Of a DNA stretch of 64,000 bases, positions 45,232 to 56,600 are shown one piece after another. The translations under genes and the position numbers were made by a program. Source of the stretch: Bisporella sp. PMI_857 (taxonomy: Eukaryota > Ascomycota > Leotiomycetes > Helotiales > Helotiaceae). The stretch spans positions 1-64,000 of the forward strand of contig JAJSPD010000126.1 in the NCBI GenBank assembly GCA_021307315.1. The letters run 5' to 3'. How positions within the stretch are numbered: the stretch's first letter is position 1; each line of letters starts with the position of its first letter. The notes beneath the pieces are model-generated. The model did no database searches and was not told the origin of the DNA. It saw only the letters and a list, made by a program, of their open reading frames with translations.

Positions 45232-46256
45232 ATGTCTTCAGACCGGGTCTACTGTTCAAGTTGTGCTGAGAAGTTACCACTATGCAGCTTCGCACAATGG
45301 CCGGATGGGAAGCGGAAGAAGACCTGTATTCATTGTTGAGTGTGTATATCTGTTCTCTCTATTTTTATGCTCTTATAATGAATTTTTGGCCCTAGGATAG
45401 GATGAAAAGATACCGGTATTCTGATGCAAGAAGGTCGAATAAGGAGCCTCCAAAGAATCCTTTCCGTCTTCGGCCAGCTACTCTTCTCTCTGGACAGGCG
45501 AGTCCGTTATTGCCACCTGCGGGTGGCCCATCTATGGTGTCTACGCCAGTCTCGCCAGAACCCCTATCGACGATAGTGCTGGACAAAAGGAGGCGCCAGC
45601 ACGACGTGAATCCCCTCACGCTCTTGTCTCCAAAGATCAAGAGACAAAGGACGACGGAACATGATACGGCACCGGAGGCTGTGAAGCTTGCAGTCTGTTT
45701 GCTGGAGGATGAATTCAAGCTTCGAGAGGCTGCCTCTGAAGCATTTCCTTCAAAGATTGCATCATCGCATATCCGAACTTCTGTGAGCAAATATGAAGAT
45801 GAGATGTCGGCCGCGTCGTTGAGATCTGTGTGCTGTTCCTGCGGCAGGTTCGTCGCTGCGCCAGATATTTATAAGATTGATGGCCAGGCCGATTTCATCT
45901 TACCACCACAACGTACCCTCGATCGTTGTGGCCATCACGAAAACTCTTGGGACTTCTGTGCGGCCTGTCACGGGGCAGTTAGTCGTGGCAACATTCCGAA
46001 GTTCTCCGCGTCAAACCTTGTCAACGTTACGACATGTCAGGACTATCCGTCTGTCTTAGAAGATCTTACAGCAGTCGAAGAGTGTCTCATTGCGAAATGT
46101 CACCCTGTCGGCACTATCCTCAAATTACGGCCCGGAGGCCGTCCCTCTCCCTCCAGCTATAATGCATTGCGAGGTCATATGATCGTCATTCCGCAGGATC
46201 CGGGACCGCTTCTTCAGATCCTCCCCAGTCCCGAGCTGAGGCTGGATAATCTAATT
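45232..46256 (+). pseudogene. second Helitron RepHel copy, 5' part only
   Basis: A first exon from the ATG at 45232 encodes a zinc-binding-like start (YCSSCAEKLPLCSF...TCIHC), followed by a short AT-rich intron. From 45402 (MKRYRYSDARRSNKEPP) the frame aligns with the first Helitron over about 180 residues: EAASEAFPSKIASSHIRTSV, VCCSCGRF, EECLIAKCHPVGTILKLRPG and LPSPELRLDNLI. Homology stops exactly where the TA-flanked element at 46258 begins. The expected continuation is not found beyond that element, so the Rep and helicase domains are missing. The two copies are clearly diverged and are not a recent duplication. Confidence 0.7.
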
Positions 46257-46257
46257 A

Positions 46258-47051
46258 CAGTAAAACCTCCCTACAAGGATACCCTAGGGACCAGGATTTC
46301 TATCCTTATAAGGGGGGTATTCTTATACCCAGGAGCACGTGACCAGGAGCCCCAAAAAATCTATACGTAAAGCCATACATTATTCTAACTAGTTTTTCCT
46401 TCCGGAAACGCCTTTCCACCCTAATTACGCTGGAAAAAGCTATGTAGAGTCGTTTGCTTTGTAGACCGAAGCTTGTTTTGCTGGATTCTCCTCCCAATTT
46501 GCTCCAAGGTCTGTAGAGCTGATATTTCACCATTCTCTTGTTGCATCTCCCATAACTTTAGTGTCTCAAGAGCCTTGATTGCCTCCTTGATAGCCCTGAG
46601 ACGATCTCTTTGCTGCCAGCTGCTTCTTGTCCTTCTTGTGATCGAGGGAATCGAGATGTGCGTACTTGGAGGAGAGTATCGTCGAGATTTGTCCTTGAGT
46701 CAACTGATGCCCAGTCTCTTGATAAAACCATGCCGCAAGATCAGCCTGTTGAGCTGGTAGGTGCTCCTTATTACGCTTCCGGATCTTCAATCGGTCGGCA
46801 TAGTCAAGGGCCTTGCGCTTTTTCGGAGGATTCGATAAAGAGGCACTCGGTAAGGGGTTTGCTGGAGTCGGCGGCGCCATAGCTAGAAGGATAATTGGTA
46901 GTGTTTTGGTAGTAGGGACCGTAGAATTGTAAGGATATCCTTATAAAGAAAAAATCCTTAGGTTACACCAAATTTACCTCGGGACTTATCGCTGTATCCT
47001 TATTGGTCAGGTATCCTTATCTACAGGGATCCTTATAGGGAGGTTTTACTG
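46258..47051 (-). mobile_element. pogo-derived non-autonomous element, TA TSD
   Basis: Terminal repeats begin CAGTAAAACCTCCCTA(C/T)AAG at both ends, with TA at 46256-46257 and 47052-47053. Repeated ATCCTTAT motifs lie near both ends. The 794-base element contains only the ends of a pogo-type transposase gene on the minus strand. Confidence 0.85.
46421..46880 (-). pseudogene. pogo transposase remnant: CENP-B-type HTH plus C-terminal tail
   Basis: The ATG at 46880 opens MAPPTPANPLPSASLSNPPK, then a CENP-B N-terminal helix-turn-helix (KRKALDYADRLKIRKRNKEH, then GHQLTQGQISTILSSKYAHL). After a one-base shift near 46620 the frame gives DRLRAIKEAIKALETLKLWE and finally LRSTKQTTLHSFFQR, the usual kind of pogo C-terminus. 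The whole DDE catalytic domain is missing. In structure this is a DNA-binding-only derivative. It could occupy terminal repeats of related elements if expressed, though the frameshift argues against a functional product (inference). Confidence 0.7.
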
Positions 47052-47101
47052 TAGCTTCGATAGTATGTATTTTATCTAACTCTACTTCTCGATGCTGATG
47101 G

Positions 47102-47467
47102 CTCTCTTAGGCCGCTTCGCAACAGATCCAGATAATGTGGATTCAAGACCTATATACCGAGATCAAGTGGGAGTACAAGTTCATTAAGCGAGCGCCGAAG
47201 GAGAAGCGAAAAGAGCATGAGGACCTTCGCAAGCAGCTCACGAATATGAAGAAAAGCTTGAGAACCGAGATGGAGGACGCACACCGGAAGAATTGTTTCT
47301 TTCAAATTCATGATAAAATGACGAAGAAGCAGCTGCAGAGGCACCTGGACAAGAGGGTAGTAAAGAGGATGCTGAGAGTACTAGGGATGTCAAGCCAAGT
47401 GTTGAACATCAGCTCGAAGAACGGGCACGATTACAGCAGGTTCTTTGCGATCTCTCTAAAACCTTAG
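47102..47467 (+). pseudogene. helical Lys/Arg/Glu-rich fragment, possibly DUF3435/FluG-like
   Basis: The frame reads WIQDLYTEIKWEYKFIKRAP, then KEKRKEHEDLRKQLTNMKK and DAHRKNCFFQIHDKMTKKQL. This charged helical pattern resembles the C-terminal part of fungal DUF3435/FluG-type proteins, but I see no catalytic residues and the resemblance is weak. It starts about 50 bases right of the pogo-derived element. It may be host sequence between two transposons. Confidence 0.25.
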
Positions 47468-48697
47468 TTCTTACTCTATCGTTGCTCGAAAAGTCTTTGC
47501 TATCAACCTCATGGTCGCGCTCGCCTCTCGACTAGAGTTTACGTTAGTTTCTTCTAAACACGTGTGATTGGCAACAGTAGCCGAGAATATTTCTGGCTCA
47601 CGATCATCAACGTCAAGCTATTCTGCGAAATACCTCCTTGGCCTATGATGCAGCTATGGATTTATTGCAGGTAAACTTTGTCTGGCGTAAAAGAATAAAG
47701 CAGTCTATTATAAAGTACCGCCTGTTGTGGTGTTGTCTGCCATGATTTCAGCAGCTTCTGTGTTGGTATCACAGGGGGGGGTGAGACATAGAATAAAGGG
47801 GTTTCCTGTATTCGTGGTTGTTATGTCTGAAGAAGGAAGAAGCGCGAGGTCGAGAAGCTTAAGGCTCCTCGGCTTCACGCTAGTCCCAATATAGTCTAGT
47901 ACTATTACATGACCATATACCGACATTCTGTGATATCAGGTTGTCTTAATCGGCTTTAAATCTACCATAAGCTAACATTATCGTTTCTATAGGTATCCTG
48001 TCATCATTAACATTTATAAATACGATAGATGAAGCCCTAATAGCCGGTGGGGATTGTGACACGCTTCCAATCAACACTATCAAGCTGTAGTGACGCCAGT
48101 ATTCGTATATGCTTGCTGGGTTTATGTAGTAGGCTTTCAAGGCTGCTTCCATACAGCCAAGATCAGGCACAAGGACCGAACTATTAATCAAGACGAGAAA
48201 TCAAAGACACGCTTGCAAGTCTAGCTTGGTTTCTGAAGGCTGCTAATGCCAAGACCGCAGAGAGATTCACAAGAGTTTATCATCACGCCACTAGAGATCG
48301 TTGTTCCTTGCCAGGATCTGGAGGCAGACTGGCGTGGCCGCTTGGCTTGAGGCCGGAGCGGTGCCTAACTGGTAGCGCGTTAGACAATTAATTTACGAAC
48401 TGGCCGAAGAGTAAATCAAAACGATATAACCATTTTCGTGGGATGACGCCGCTTCAAACCCGAAAGTCTGCTCTGCATATGGATTGTTTTGAGATAGTAC
48501 GAGGATGCTTCAGTAAAACCTACCCGCCGTTTCCGGCTACAAGATGGCTGCGACGCAGCAACGCTGATTGAGAATGCACTGCATGAATAAACCGCTAGCC
48601 AGTCTTCTACTACTAGGATCTACCAGGCTACGCAATGTATTTCGCTTAGACTCAATTGCATATTTAACGAACACAAGCGGTTGGCTGTCTTGCTGAC
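47468..48697. other. no gene recognised
   Basis: Short frames only. A segment at 48361-48385 resembles a tRNA A-box region, but no cloverleaf could be built (see rejected items). Confidence 0.4.
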
Positions 48698-50242
48698 CTA
48701 GTAGACACCAGGCAGGATCTTCCACTTAACAACGCTCTTGTACTTCTCCCAGTCCTCACCGTACTTCTCCGAGCAGGCAGCATCATCCCGTCCTTCGCGG
48801 TGGAGGAGGAGGATAGCGAAGTATAATAGGTAGAAGTAGGTAAAGACCATACCCCAGCCGCGGGCCGCGCCATGAACCACCTCTCGACCGTCAAGCATCG
48901 TGATAGCGCTAGAAATAGTGCTACCGGCGGTGACGATTTGATATCCAGCAATGCCAGTCGGCAGGCTAAAAGGCCAGCCCTGAAGCCAGTCGCCGAAGTA
49001 GTTTATATGACGCGACATGCCCCACCATCCGCCGATAAGCAGCCTGGTGCCCCGCTTTGTTTGGATAAAGGGCATGTCCTTAACGCTTGGGTGGTCTGAT
49101 TGCGTCCGAAAGACCTTCTTCTGGTTGTTGGCGGAGCGGAAAATGTAGAAGCCAATAGCGAAGACGGTGGTCACGCCAGCACATCCAGCCCAACCCAGCT
49201 GAACAGGGTAGACAGAGAGGTAGCGGGTCTGGGTGGAGTAAAGGAAGGGAACCCAAGCAATGTTACCAAACGTCAGCATAAAGCCCAGACCATCGGTGGT
49301 AACGTCCATCATGGTCAGGAGATCAGCCTCCCAAAGCTGGCTCTCGAAGACATAATAAGTCTGAAAGGCGGTTGTAAAGATGATGCTGTCAGACAGGTAT
49401 CCGTACGTGCGGTACTGCTTAGCGCAAAAAGCCAGGTCAAGAACGATCCAACCAGTCAGACCAGGGCGCATCTCCAGCCAAGTCTTGATGTCGACTTCGC
49501 CGAATAGCGGCAGGGTAAGGCGAGGGTTGAGCTCACGCCCGATCCAAAAGTCGTATATCAGACTGCCAGTGTTGCCGAGGCCTATCTCGCGGAGGTCGGG
49601 GTTGCCAGACTTCACGCTAAAACTAGCAATATAGACGTACACACTAATAGTGTAGGCCAGGATGATGTTGGCGGTCAGCAACTGGAGGTAGTTATCAGAG
49701 ATATAGGTCCAGACAACAAAGTCAGCACCCTGGACATAGGTGCCAGTCGCCAGAGCAGCAAGCTGAACCACCGTGGAACTCAAAGCTGTGATGCGACGTT
49801 AGTCTTATCTCCCTCATAAAGACAGAGGTGTGAGCCTACAGTTGAAGCGATATGTCAGAGGACGACCAGACTGGACCAACTTCGTACCGAGAAGCTCCTG
49901 GGCAGGCAGAATGCGGTAGAGAATCAGGCTCAGGAGGTAGTAGGCCAAAGTCCAGCCCATAACTTCCCAGCGGCAGAGCCCCCAAATGCCGTCAGCCGGC
50001 CATGGCATCTCTGCCTTCAGCTTCTCCAAGGTCAAGGTGGAAGGACTCAGGGTGGAAGGGGCCGGGCATCCAGTCTTGTCATTGCAGACGAAGAAGAGCG
50101 TCCACAAGAGAACAGGGAGTCCAAAGACAGTGACAGTGGCGCCAGGGCTAAGACGCGTGACGTTAGCAGTAAATACTCACGTGGGTGATTAGACACGTAC
50201 TTACGGGCCGCCAAACTCATACTTGGGCTTTTGTTGCGCCAT
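48698..50242 (-). CDS. ERG24: C-14 sterol reductase (ergosterol biosynthesis)
   Basis: Exons 50242-50205, 50147-49840 and 49785-48698 join to 477 residues; introns are 57 and 54 bases with GTAAGT and GTAGGC donors. The start MAQQKPKYEFGGPPG and the multi-pass hydrophobic profile fit the ER-membrane sterol reductase family. Diagnostic segments are NTGSLIYDFWIGRELNPRL, MRPGLTGWIVLDLAFCAKQY, WWGMSRHINYFGDWLQGWPF and the C-terminal LLLHREGRDDAACSEKYGED followed by WKILPGVY. The enzyme uses NADPH to reduce the C14-C15 double bond formed by CYP51. ERG24 is the target of morpholine fungicides. Family members are usually about 430 to 510 residues, so the length is normal. The gene looks intact and stands alone between transposon debris. 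Confidence 0.93.
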
Positions 50243-50826
50243 GACCGCCACAAGATATTCCCGAGTCAGTAGGATGTTTCCTATGACTCCTCGAATCAAT
50301 TGAATTTTCAGACACTGGTTTCGCTTGCCAGTGACGCTGTGGCGTGAAGGAAAGCAAACAACACAGGCGTATCCGGGCTGACCTAAAGCAGAAGTGGCTT
50401 GTGAACCGAACACCGAAGGCCAATTTCTTCTCCCCGAGCCGCTAAGCCGCTAAGTCGCTAAACCGTGTAGGGCCACTCAGTGCGGGTCGCCTTTGCCAGC
50501 CGCCAGAGACACGTCTTGCGGGGAGAAAGGCAGATACAAATGTATTGTGAATGAAGTGAACTAACTAGGAGAGAAGTGCTGGGAATATTCTCGTTCTTAT
50601 AGATAAATCTGGACCCTAAACATTTCCAGACCCACGCCGCCGACACTGTCGTGGTGTCAGCTCGTATTCGTACAGCCGGCAAGGTCTGACCAGCAAGTCG
50701 TCTTCCCTGTTTTTCTATGGAGAAACGATTGAACCACCAGGGGTTGTCAGAATTGATGTCAGTGCACAGACCACCTAAACGCGTAAAATCAAAACAAATT
50801 ACCTTTACCTTCAACCACCAACAACC
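50243..50826. other. ERG24 upstream region, no gene
   Basis: Contains the promoter side of ERG24 (minus) and short frames without support. No specific regulatory element can be named. Confidence 0.4.
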
Positions 50827-51248
50827 ATGGCTAAAGCTAGGTATGAGACTCGCGGAGAGGCTTATAAAGAGTCTATCAAACGCAGAGAATTCGATACTCC
50901 AAGAAAATCCAAGTTTTACAACGCTTACGACACTGCAGACACACCTAAGAACGTTCCTGGCCTTGCAGCTAAGTTTGGAACCTGTGAGCGTACAGGCTAG
51001 CTGTACGAAGAGAAATAAGCTCGCCCGCGCAAAGGCATACTCGTCAGAAGTCTGCTATTCTTGGTCGACAGTCAAGAATCGATAAAAAGACTTGCAAGTG
51101 GCCTGTAAGCAAAGCAAATCCTGACCGCGATTTGCTCCTTGAACAACAAATCGAGAAGTACAATATTCCTGTTAAACGTCGACAACTTACTCGGAAACTT
51201 AATGTTACTGTTGGTTTTACAGGGGAGCATAGCGATATCACTATGTGA
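50827..51248 (+). pseudogene. Tc1/mariner-like transposase N-terminal remnant
   Basis: The ATG at 50827 begins MAKARYETRGEAYKESIKRR and EFDTPRKSKFYNAYDTA, the helical DNA-binding start I associate with a fungal Tc1/mariner-type transposase group. A TAG follows after ERTG, then stops and a shift. A further recognisable stretch is GRQSRIDKKTCKWPVSK and LLLEQQIEKYNIPVKRRQLT, ending in a TGA at 51246. The catalytic DD(D/E) part is absent. It lies directly left of the LINE chimera. The superfamily call rests on the N-terminal pattern only. Confidence 0.4.
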
Positions 51249-51529
51249 AAGGAAAGGTATAACGACTGTACTGTATTCTATTGATTGCTTGTTGTTAGTC
51301 TGTACTAGCTAGGTAAGATATATATGCGTGTTTCAAGATACGCTTTGGCCACGTAGTCAGGTGATATCGATGTTCCAACAGTTACGGCGCAGGCGCATTT
51401 ATGGCTTCTATGTGGCGGTGGTGGTGGTGGTAGTAGTGGTAGTTCTATTTAACGCCTAGGCGTAGAATGTCCTAAGTCAAACTGGAATCGTTAATAATAA
51501 CCCAACAGAGATAAGATCAGATCAAACTC
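51249..51529. other. no gene; short GGTGGT repeat
   Basis: Holds a (GGTGGTGGT)-type run at 51414-51440. I see no coding or element signature. Confidence 0.4.
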
Positions 51530-52199
51530 CTGCTGAAGCTTCGTCTGATTACTGCTCTATACATTGCACATTGCTTTTCCTCCCCCCTCCCCCAGCGGGC
51601 ATGCCGCAAAGCACCCCCGCAGGAGGCGCGTCCTCGACGCGTCAAAAATCACTCGCAGAAACACTACTCGCTGTAACCACAGCCGCATCTACCAGGGCCG
51701 AAGAAGCTACCCTTCTTTTCAGCAACATAGCAAATATACTCGACGAGCAACTCCAAGGAGACTCTGCTAAAGCACTCCCTTCACATCTGCGCAAAAGCTT
51801 TTACGCGTTTTGCCAAGACATTTCTTCCGTGGCCCAGCACCATTTTGACAACCACGTGCGAGGCACTCCCCGGCCTCCATCACCTTACATTTGCTCCCAC
51901 GAGCTCTCTAGCGCTACAAGCAACGCCTCGATTACTACCACCTCACCAGCTCCCTCTCCCGAAGAAAACACTTCTTTTGCACTTGCCACATCTTTTTCCT
52001 CCGTCAGCTCCCAAGAGCCCACACAAAAACGCACAACTAAACCATCCCCAACAGCAGCTTCCCGAGTTAGCACACAGCCAAAAAAGAATGCTCCCCCAAA
52101 AGTTTCTCCTCCCGACAACCGCTTGTTTGTACGCCTACCTGAAAATCACGTGCTCAGAGCGGTGTCAGCATACAGCATACAAAACGACCTCAACAAGGC
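51530..52199 (+). mobile_element. 5' fragment of the first LINE family, 3'-truncated
   Basis: From CTCCTGCTGAAGCTTCG it matches the LINE at 34793 onward almost base for base, including the ORF1 start (MPQSTPAGGASSTRQKS at 51601). It ends abruptly after ACCTCAACAAGGC, in mid-ORF1. Normal LINE truncation removes the 5' end, so keeping the 5' end and losing the 3' end is unusual. The remainder of the element is not found after the neighbouring LINE. Confidence 0.8.
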
Positions 52200-52257
52200 G
52201 AGCAATCAAGTCAGCCAGCAATCAAGTCAGCCAGCAATCAAGTCAGCCAGCAATCAA
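52200..52257 (+). repeat. 16-bp tandem repeat at the LINE/LINE junction
   Basis: About 3.5 copies of AGCAATCAAGTCAGCC, the last diverging to AGCAATCAAATTAGTG. They sit exactly between the truncated first-family LINE and the ORF1 start of the second LINE, and may be the 5' repeat of the second LINE. Confidence 0.85.
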
Positions 52258-52295
52258 ATTAGTGAGAATCGGTAGTTGTGTGGAGGAAGGAGAAC

Positions 52296-53648
52296 ATGGA
52301 GGCCGTGACGCGTCAGTCGAGCCGGGAACGCGTCCAGACGTCGAAGGCATTAGAATGGAGCAAGGGGAGGTCTAGAGCGGTGTCAAGCGATATAGAGGAC
52401 ACGATTGAAGTAATTGAGGAAGCTCCCATGCCATTGCAAACAAGACGAACGGGGATCGGCGCGCATCCCAAGGAGCAAAGTGTGGCGACGAAGGTTAAGG
52501 CCCTCGCCGCGAAGGCAGGAGAACGTCCTGCAACAGCGGCAGCGACCCCGAACCAGCCGGTACACGAAAAAGCGAACGCAAGCGCAAATATGCAGATCAA
52601 AGTGCTCACTGACTTGGTCAAGTCGCTGTTGAAAGCAATGGAGGAACAGAAGAAGGAGCACGTGACCCAGATCGAAACTATAACGCGGACCTTTACGAAG
52701 CAGATAGAAACACTTAAGGCAGAGCTTAAGGCAGAGCTTAAGGCAGAGGTTACAGATATGATGGAAAAGATTCAGACCCAGCTGTCCAATGCCCAAGCAC
52801 CGTCAAGCCCATCCCCATCGTATGCAGAGGTCGCCCGAACGCCACCAGACAGTTTACCCAGCAATGTACGAACCCTCTCCTCCCTGCGCACCACGCCGTC
52901 AACAATGACCGATACGCTGTACTGCACAGTTGACACGTCCAGAGTTGGGGAGGGAGAGAGAAGCAAGACCCAACCTGGGGCAGTTCGGAAGGCGATTGAG
53001 GAGGAGATCCGCACCGGGGAAGGACAAGCAAATTGGCGCTGCGCTGCGGTGATCAAAGACGCCAGGAACACGGAACGCATCAAGATTGTATGCAGAGACG
53101 AAGCTGAACTCCAACGGGTCAAGGAAGCGGCCCAGAAAACTGCGGCTGAGGGAGTCCGAGTGCTGCGAGACCAATTGTACCCGGTCAAGGTGGACAATGT
53201 CAATCGAACAACGATACTCGATCACGACGGAAATGTTTTACCTGGCGCCGCCGAAGTCCTTGGGAAGGAAAACGGTGTCCACATAGCCAAGATCGGGTGG
53301 CTCAGTAAGAAAGACGGGGGGAAAGCCTATGGTTCAATGGTTGTTTACGTCACAAAAGGCAGCGAAGCCGCACGACTGTTACAAGAGCAATATTTCCATG
53401 TTGCAGGAGAGTCGGCCTACACCAGGGTCTTCGAGCCGCGATATGGTCCACAGAAATGCTATCGATGCCAGGAAATCGGGCACAAGGCGTACTCATGCAC
53501 GCAACCGCGAGTCTGTGCCAAGTGTGCTCAAGTAGGACACCATCACAGTGAATGCCAAGCAGTAATACCAAAGTGTGTCACATGCGGAGGGCCACACGAA
53601 TCGCTCAGCGGGAACTGCGGAACACGCCACCGCTCCCAGGATGCGTAA
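52296..53648 (+). CDS. LINE-2 ORF1, coiled-coil and zinc-knuckle protein
   Basis: 450 residues from the ATG at 52296 (MEAVTRQSSRERVQTSKALE). A coiled coil lies at about residues 95 to 165 and includes the short internal repeat LKAELKAELKAEV. A conserved central domain (ATPDSLPSN-like linker, then VKEAAQKTAAEGVRVLRDQL) is followed by zinc knuckles near the C-terminus: CYRCQEIGHKAYSC, CAKCAQVGHHHSEC and CVTCGGPHESLSGNC. It should bind element RNA and form trimers or higher oligomers through the coiled coil, as other LINE ORF1 proteins do (family knowledge). It overlaps the ORF2 start by eight bases (ATGCGTAA at 53641-53648). The frame is intact. Confidence 0.85.
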   Translation: MEAVTRQSSRERVQTSKALEWSKGRSRAVSSDIEDTIEVIEEAPMPLQTRRTGIGAHPKEQSVATKVKALAAKAGERPATAAATPNQPVHEKANASANMQIKVLTDLVKSLLKAMEEQKKEHVTQIETITRTFTKQIETLKAELKAELKAEVTDMMEKIQTQLSNAQAPSSPSPSYAEVARTPPDSLPSNVRTLSSLRTTPSTMTDTLYCTVDTSRVGEGERSKTQPGAVRKAIEEEIRTGEGQANWRCAAVIKDARNTERIKIVCRDEAELQRVKEAAQKTAAEGVRVLRDQLYPVKVDNVNRTTILDHDGNVLPGAAEVLGKENGVHIAKIGWLSKKDGGKAYGSMVVYVTKGSEAARLLQEQYFHVAGESAYTRVFEPRYGPQKCYRCQEIGHKAYSCTQPRVCAKCAQVGHHHSECQAVIPKCVTCGGPHESLSGNCGTRHRSQDA

Positions 53649-56600
53649 AACCTTTCAAATACTCCAATTGAATGTCCGGAAGCAGCGAGAGGTGCAACAC
53701 AGTTTAATGAGTGATGAGCAATTGAAGGATTGCGGAGTGTTGGCGATATCTGAGCCATGTGCGAGGATCATCGACGGCACTTTGGTGACAGCCCCAATGG
53801 GACACCCAAACTGGATCAAAATAGTACCCACAGTCCAACGTATGGAAAGGTGGGCGGTTCGGAGCATGCTCTGGATTCGGAAGGATATCGAAGCAGAACA
53901 GGTGCCAATACAATCATCGGACCTCACGGCAGCGGTACTGCGACTCCCAGACCGGTCGATACTGGTAGTGTCGGTCTACGTTGAACCGCAGGATGCAGAG
54001 GCATTGAGGGTTGCGATACGCGAATTACACCAGGTAATAAGAGAAACACGCAGCAAGATTGGCACCCGAGTGGATGTGGTACTTGCCGGGGATTTCAACC
54101 GGCACGATCAATTATGGGGAGGAGAGGACGTCTCACGGGAAAGGCAAGGAGAGGCCGACCCGATCATCGACCTCATGAGTGAGCATGCCCTACACAGCTT
54201 GCTCCCGAGGGGAACGAAGACGTGGCAACGGGGGAATCATGAGTCAACAATTGATCTGGTACTGGCTTCCGAGGAATTGGCAACATCAGTGGTGAAGTGT
54301 ACAGTCCACACGACCGAGCATGGATCCGACCACAGAGCAATTCAGACGACGTTCGACGTCGCGACTCCGGAACGAGCTGTTGAAACAAGGCTGCTTTTCA
54401 AAAATGCGCCGTGGACCGACATAAAAGGCAGGATTAATACCAATCTTCGCTTCGTTCCATTTGGTGGCAGTGTACAGCAACAGGCAGATGGGTTGATGAC
54501 AGCGGTGCTGGAGGCAGTCCATGCACTCACCCCAAGGGCGAAGCCTTCACCATACGCGAAGAGATGGTGGACAACAGACCTCACGCAGCTGCGGCGAGTC
54601 TACACGTACTGGAGGAACCAGGCCAGAACCCAACGGCGGATGGGTCGCATGTTTCCCGAACTAGAGCAGCAAGCGAATGAAGCGGCTAAGGAGTACCACG
54701 ATGCGGTCCGGAGACAGAAAAAAGCGCACTGGGAGGACTTCCTCGCGGATGACACAAACATATGGCAAGCGGCAAAGTACTTGGATCCTTGTGGTAGCTC
54801 AGCATTTGACAAGATACCGCCGCTGACGAAAAGAGACGGATCCACCACGAAAAACAAAACTGAACAAGCAGAGGAACTGCTGTCGGTGTTCTTTCCCCCA
54901 CTACCAGAGAGGATAGAAGATGAAGGACCACGACCACAGCGAACCGCAGTGTCGATGCCTCCCTTGACCATGGAAGAAGTCGAACGGAGGATTTTTGCGG
55001 CGAAGTCGTGGAAGGCGCCAGGAGAGGATGGGTTACCAGCCATGGTATGGAAGCAGGTATGGCCAGTGGTCAAAGACAGGGTGTTGCTCCTCTTTCAGAC
55101 GTCGTTGGACGAAGGGGAACTCCCTACACAATGGAGAAATGCCAAGATCATACCGCTGAAAAAGCCAAACAAAGATGATTACACGGTCGCAAATTCATGG
55201 AGGCCGATCTCGCTGCTCTCCACACTAGGAAAGACACTAGAATCGGTGATTGCTGAAAGAATATCGCATGCAGTAGAGACCTTTGGTCTTCTCCCTACGA
55301 ATCACTTCGGGGCCAGAAAGAAGCGCTCTGCTGAACAGGCACTTCTGCTGCTGCAAGAACACATCTATAATGCATGGAGATCAAAGAAGGTCCTTAGCTT
55401 GGTTAGCTTCGACGTGAAGGGCGCATACAATGGAGTGTACAAGGACAGGCTGTTGCAGAGACTTGCAGCAAGAGGCATCCCACCGGCCCTGGTGAGGTCA
55501 GTGTAGCCAACAGTACAGTCTCGAGGAGAAATACGGTACGGTTTGATTAGTAATAAAAAATGTCTGCATTTTTACGGGGGTACGTACAGGCCGTGTGGCC
55601 GTATACTGGCTGTATTTTCAAAATATTGTACGGAATACACCAAAAAATATCCCTGTAAAAATTTCTCTTGGCGTTTATGCAGTACAGCCATTAGCGTATG
55701 GCCCGAGCTTTTGTACGGCCGTACGTACTACTGGCTACACTGGGTGAGGTGGATTGATGCCTTTTGCTCGGAACGCACAGCAACAATACTAGTAAATGGC
55801 CTCGCCTCTCGAGAGCAGCCACTCCCACAAGCAGGCTTACCGCAAGGGTCACCACTTTCACCAATCTTGTTCCTCTTCTTCAATGCCGACCTAGTTCAGC
55901 ACAAACTGAATGCAAATGGTGGTTCAATAGCATTTGTAGATGACTATAATGCGTGGGTCACAGGATCATCAGCAGATGCGAACCGAGAAGGGATTCAGGC
56001 TATCATCGACAAAGCAATGGACTGGGAAAGGCGGAGCGGAGCCACGTTCGAAGGCAAGAAGACAGCAATCATTCATTTCACTAGACGGCATGACCGAATC
56101 AGTACCAGATCGTTCACCATCAAAGGGGAGGCAGTCGTACCAAAGGAGGCCGCCAAGATCTTAGGAGTTATTATGGACTCAGGACTCCGGTATGTACAAC
56201 ACATCGGGAAAGCAACGACCAAGGGCCTTCTTGCCGCGATGGCATTAAAACGACTACGGCTGGTCTCCCCCTCAACTGCAAGGCAGCTGTTTGGAGCGAC
56301 GGTAGCGCCAGTCGTGGACTACGCGTCAAACGTGTGGATGTATGCTTGTGGATGCAAGGGTATGGCCTTAATGAACAGAATACAAAGAATCGGAGCACAA
56401 GCCGTCACAGGAGCTTTCCGAACCGTCGCAACTGCAGTTGCAGAAGCCGAGGCCAGCATACGCACAGTGAGCGAGCGGTGGGCAGAGAAGGCCACGAAGT
56501 TGTGGGTCAACATCCGCACGCTCCCCGAAACGAATCCGATATCGAAGCTAAACACTAGAGTACTCCGGAGATTCACGTCACCATTGCAAAAGATAGCTCA

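Noticed and set aside
47102..47467. Continuation of the second Helitron beyond the pogo-derived element
   Set aside because: The residues do not match the first Helitron after LRLDNLI; only a generic charged helical pattern is present.
48355..48475. tRNA-like or SINE-like segment (CCTAACTGGTAGCGCGTTAGAC, then GCTTCAAACCC)
   Set aside because: The A-box and B-box resemblance is partial, spacing is about 95 bases, and I could not form acceptor, D and T stems that pair. No other copy is seen in the window.
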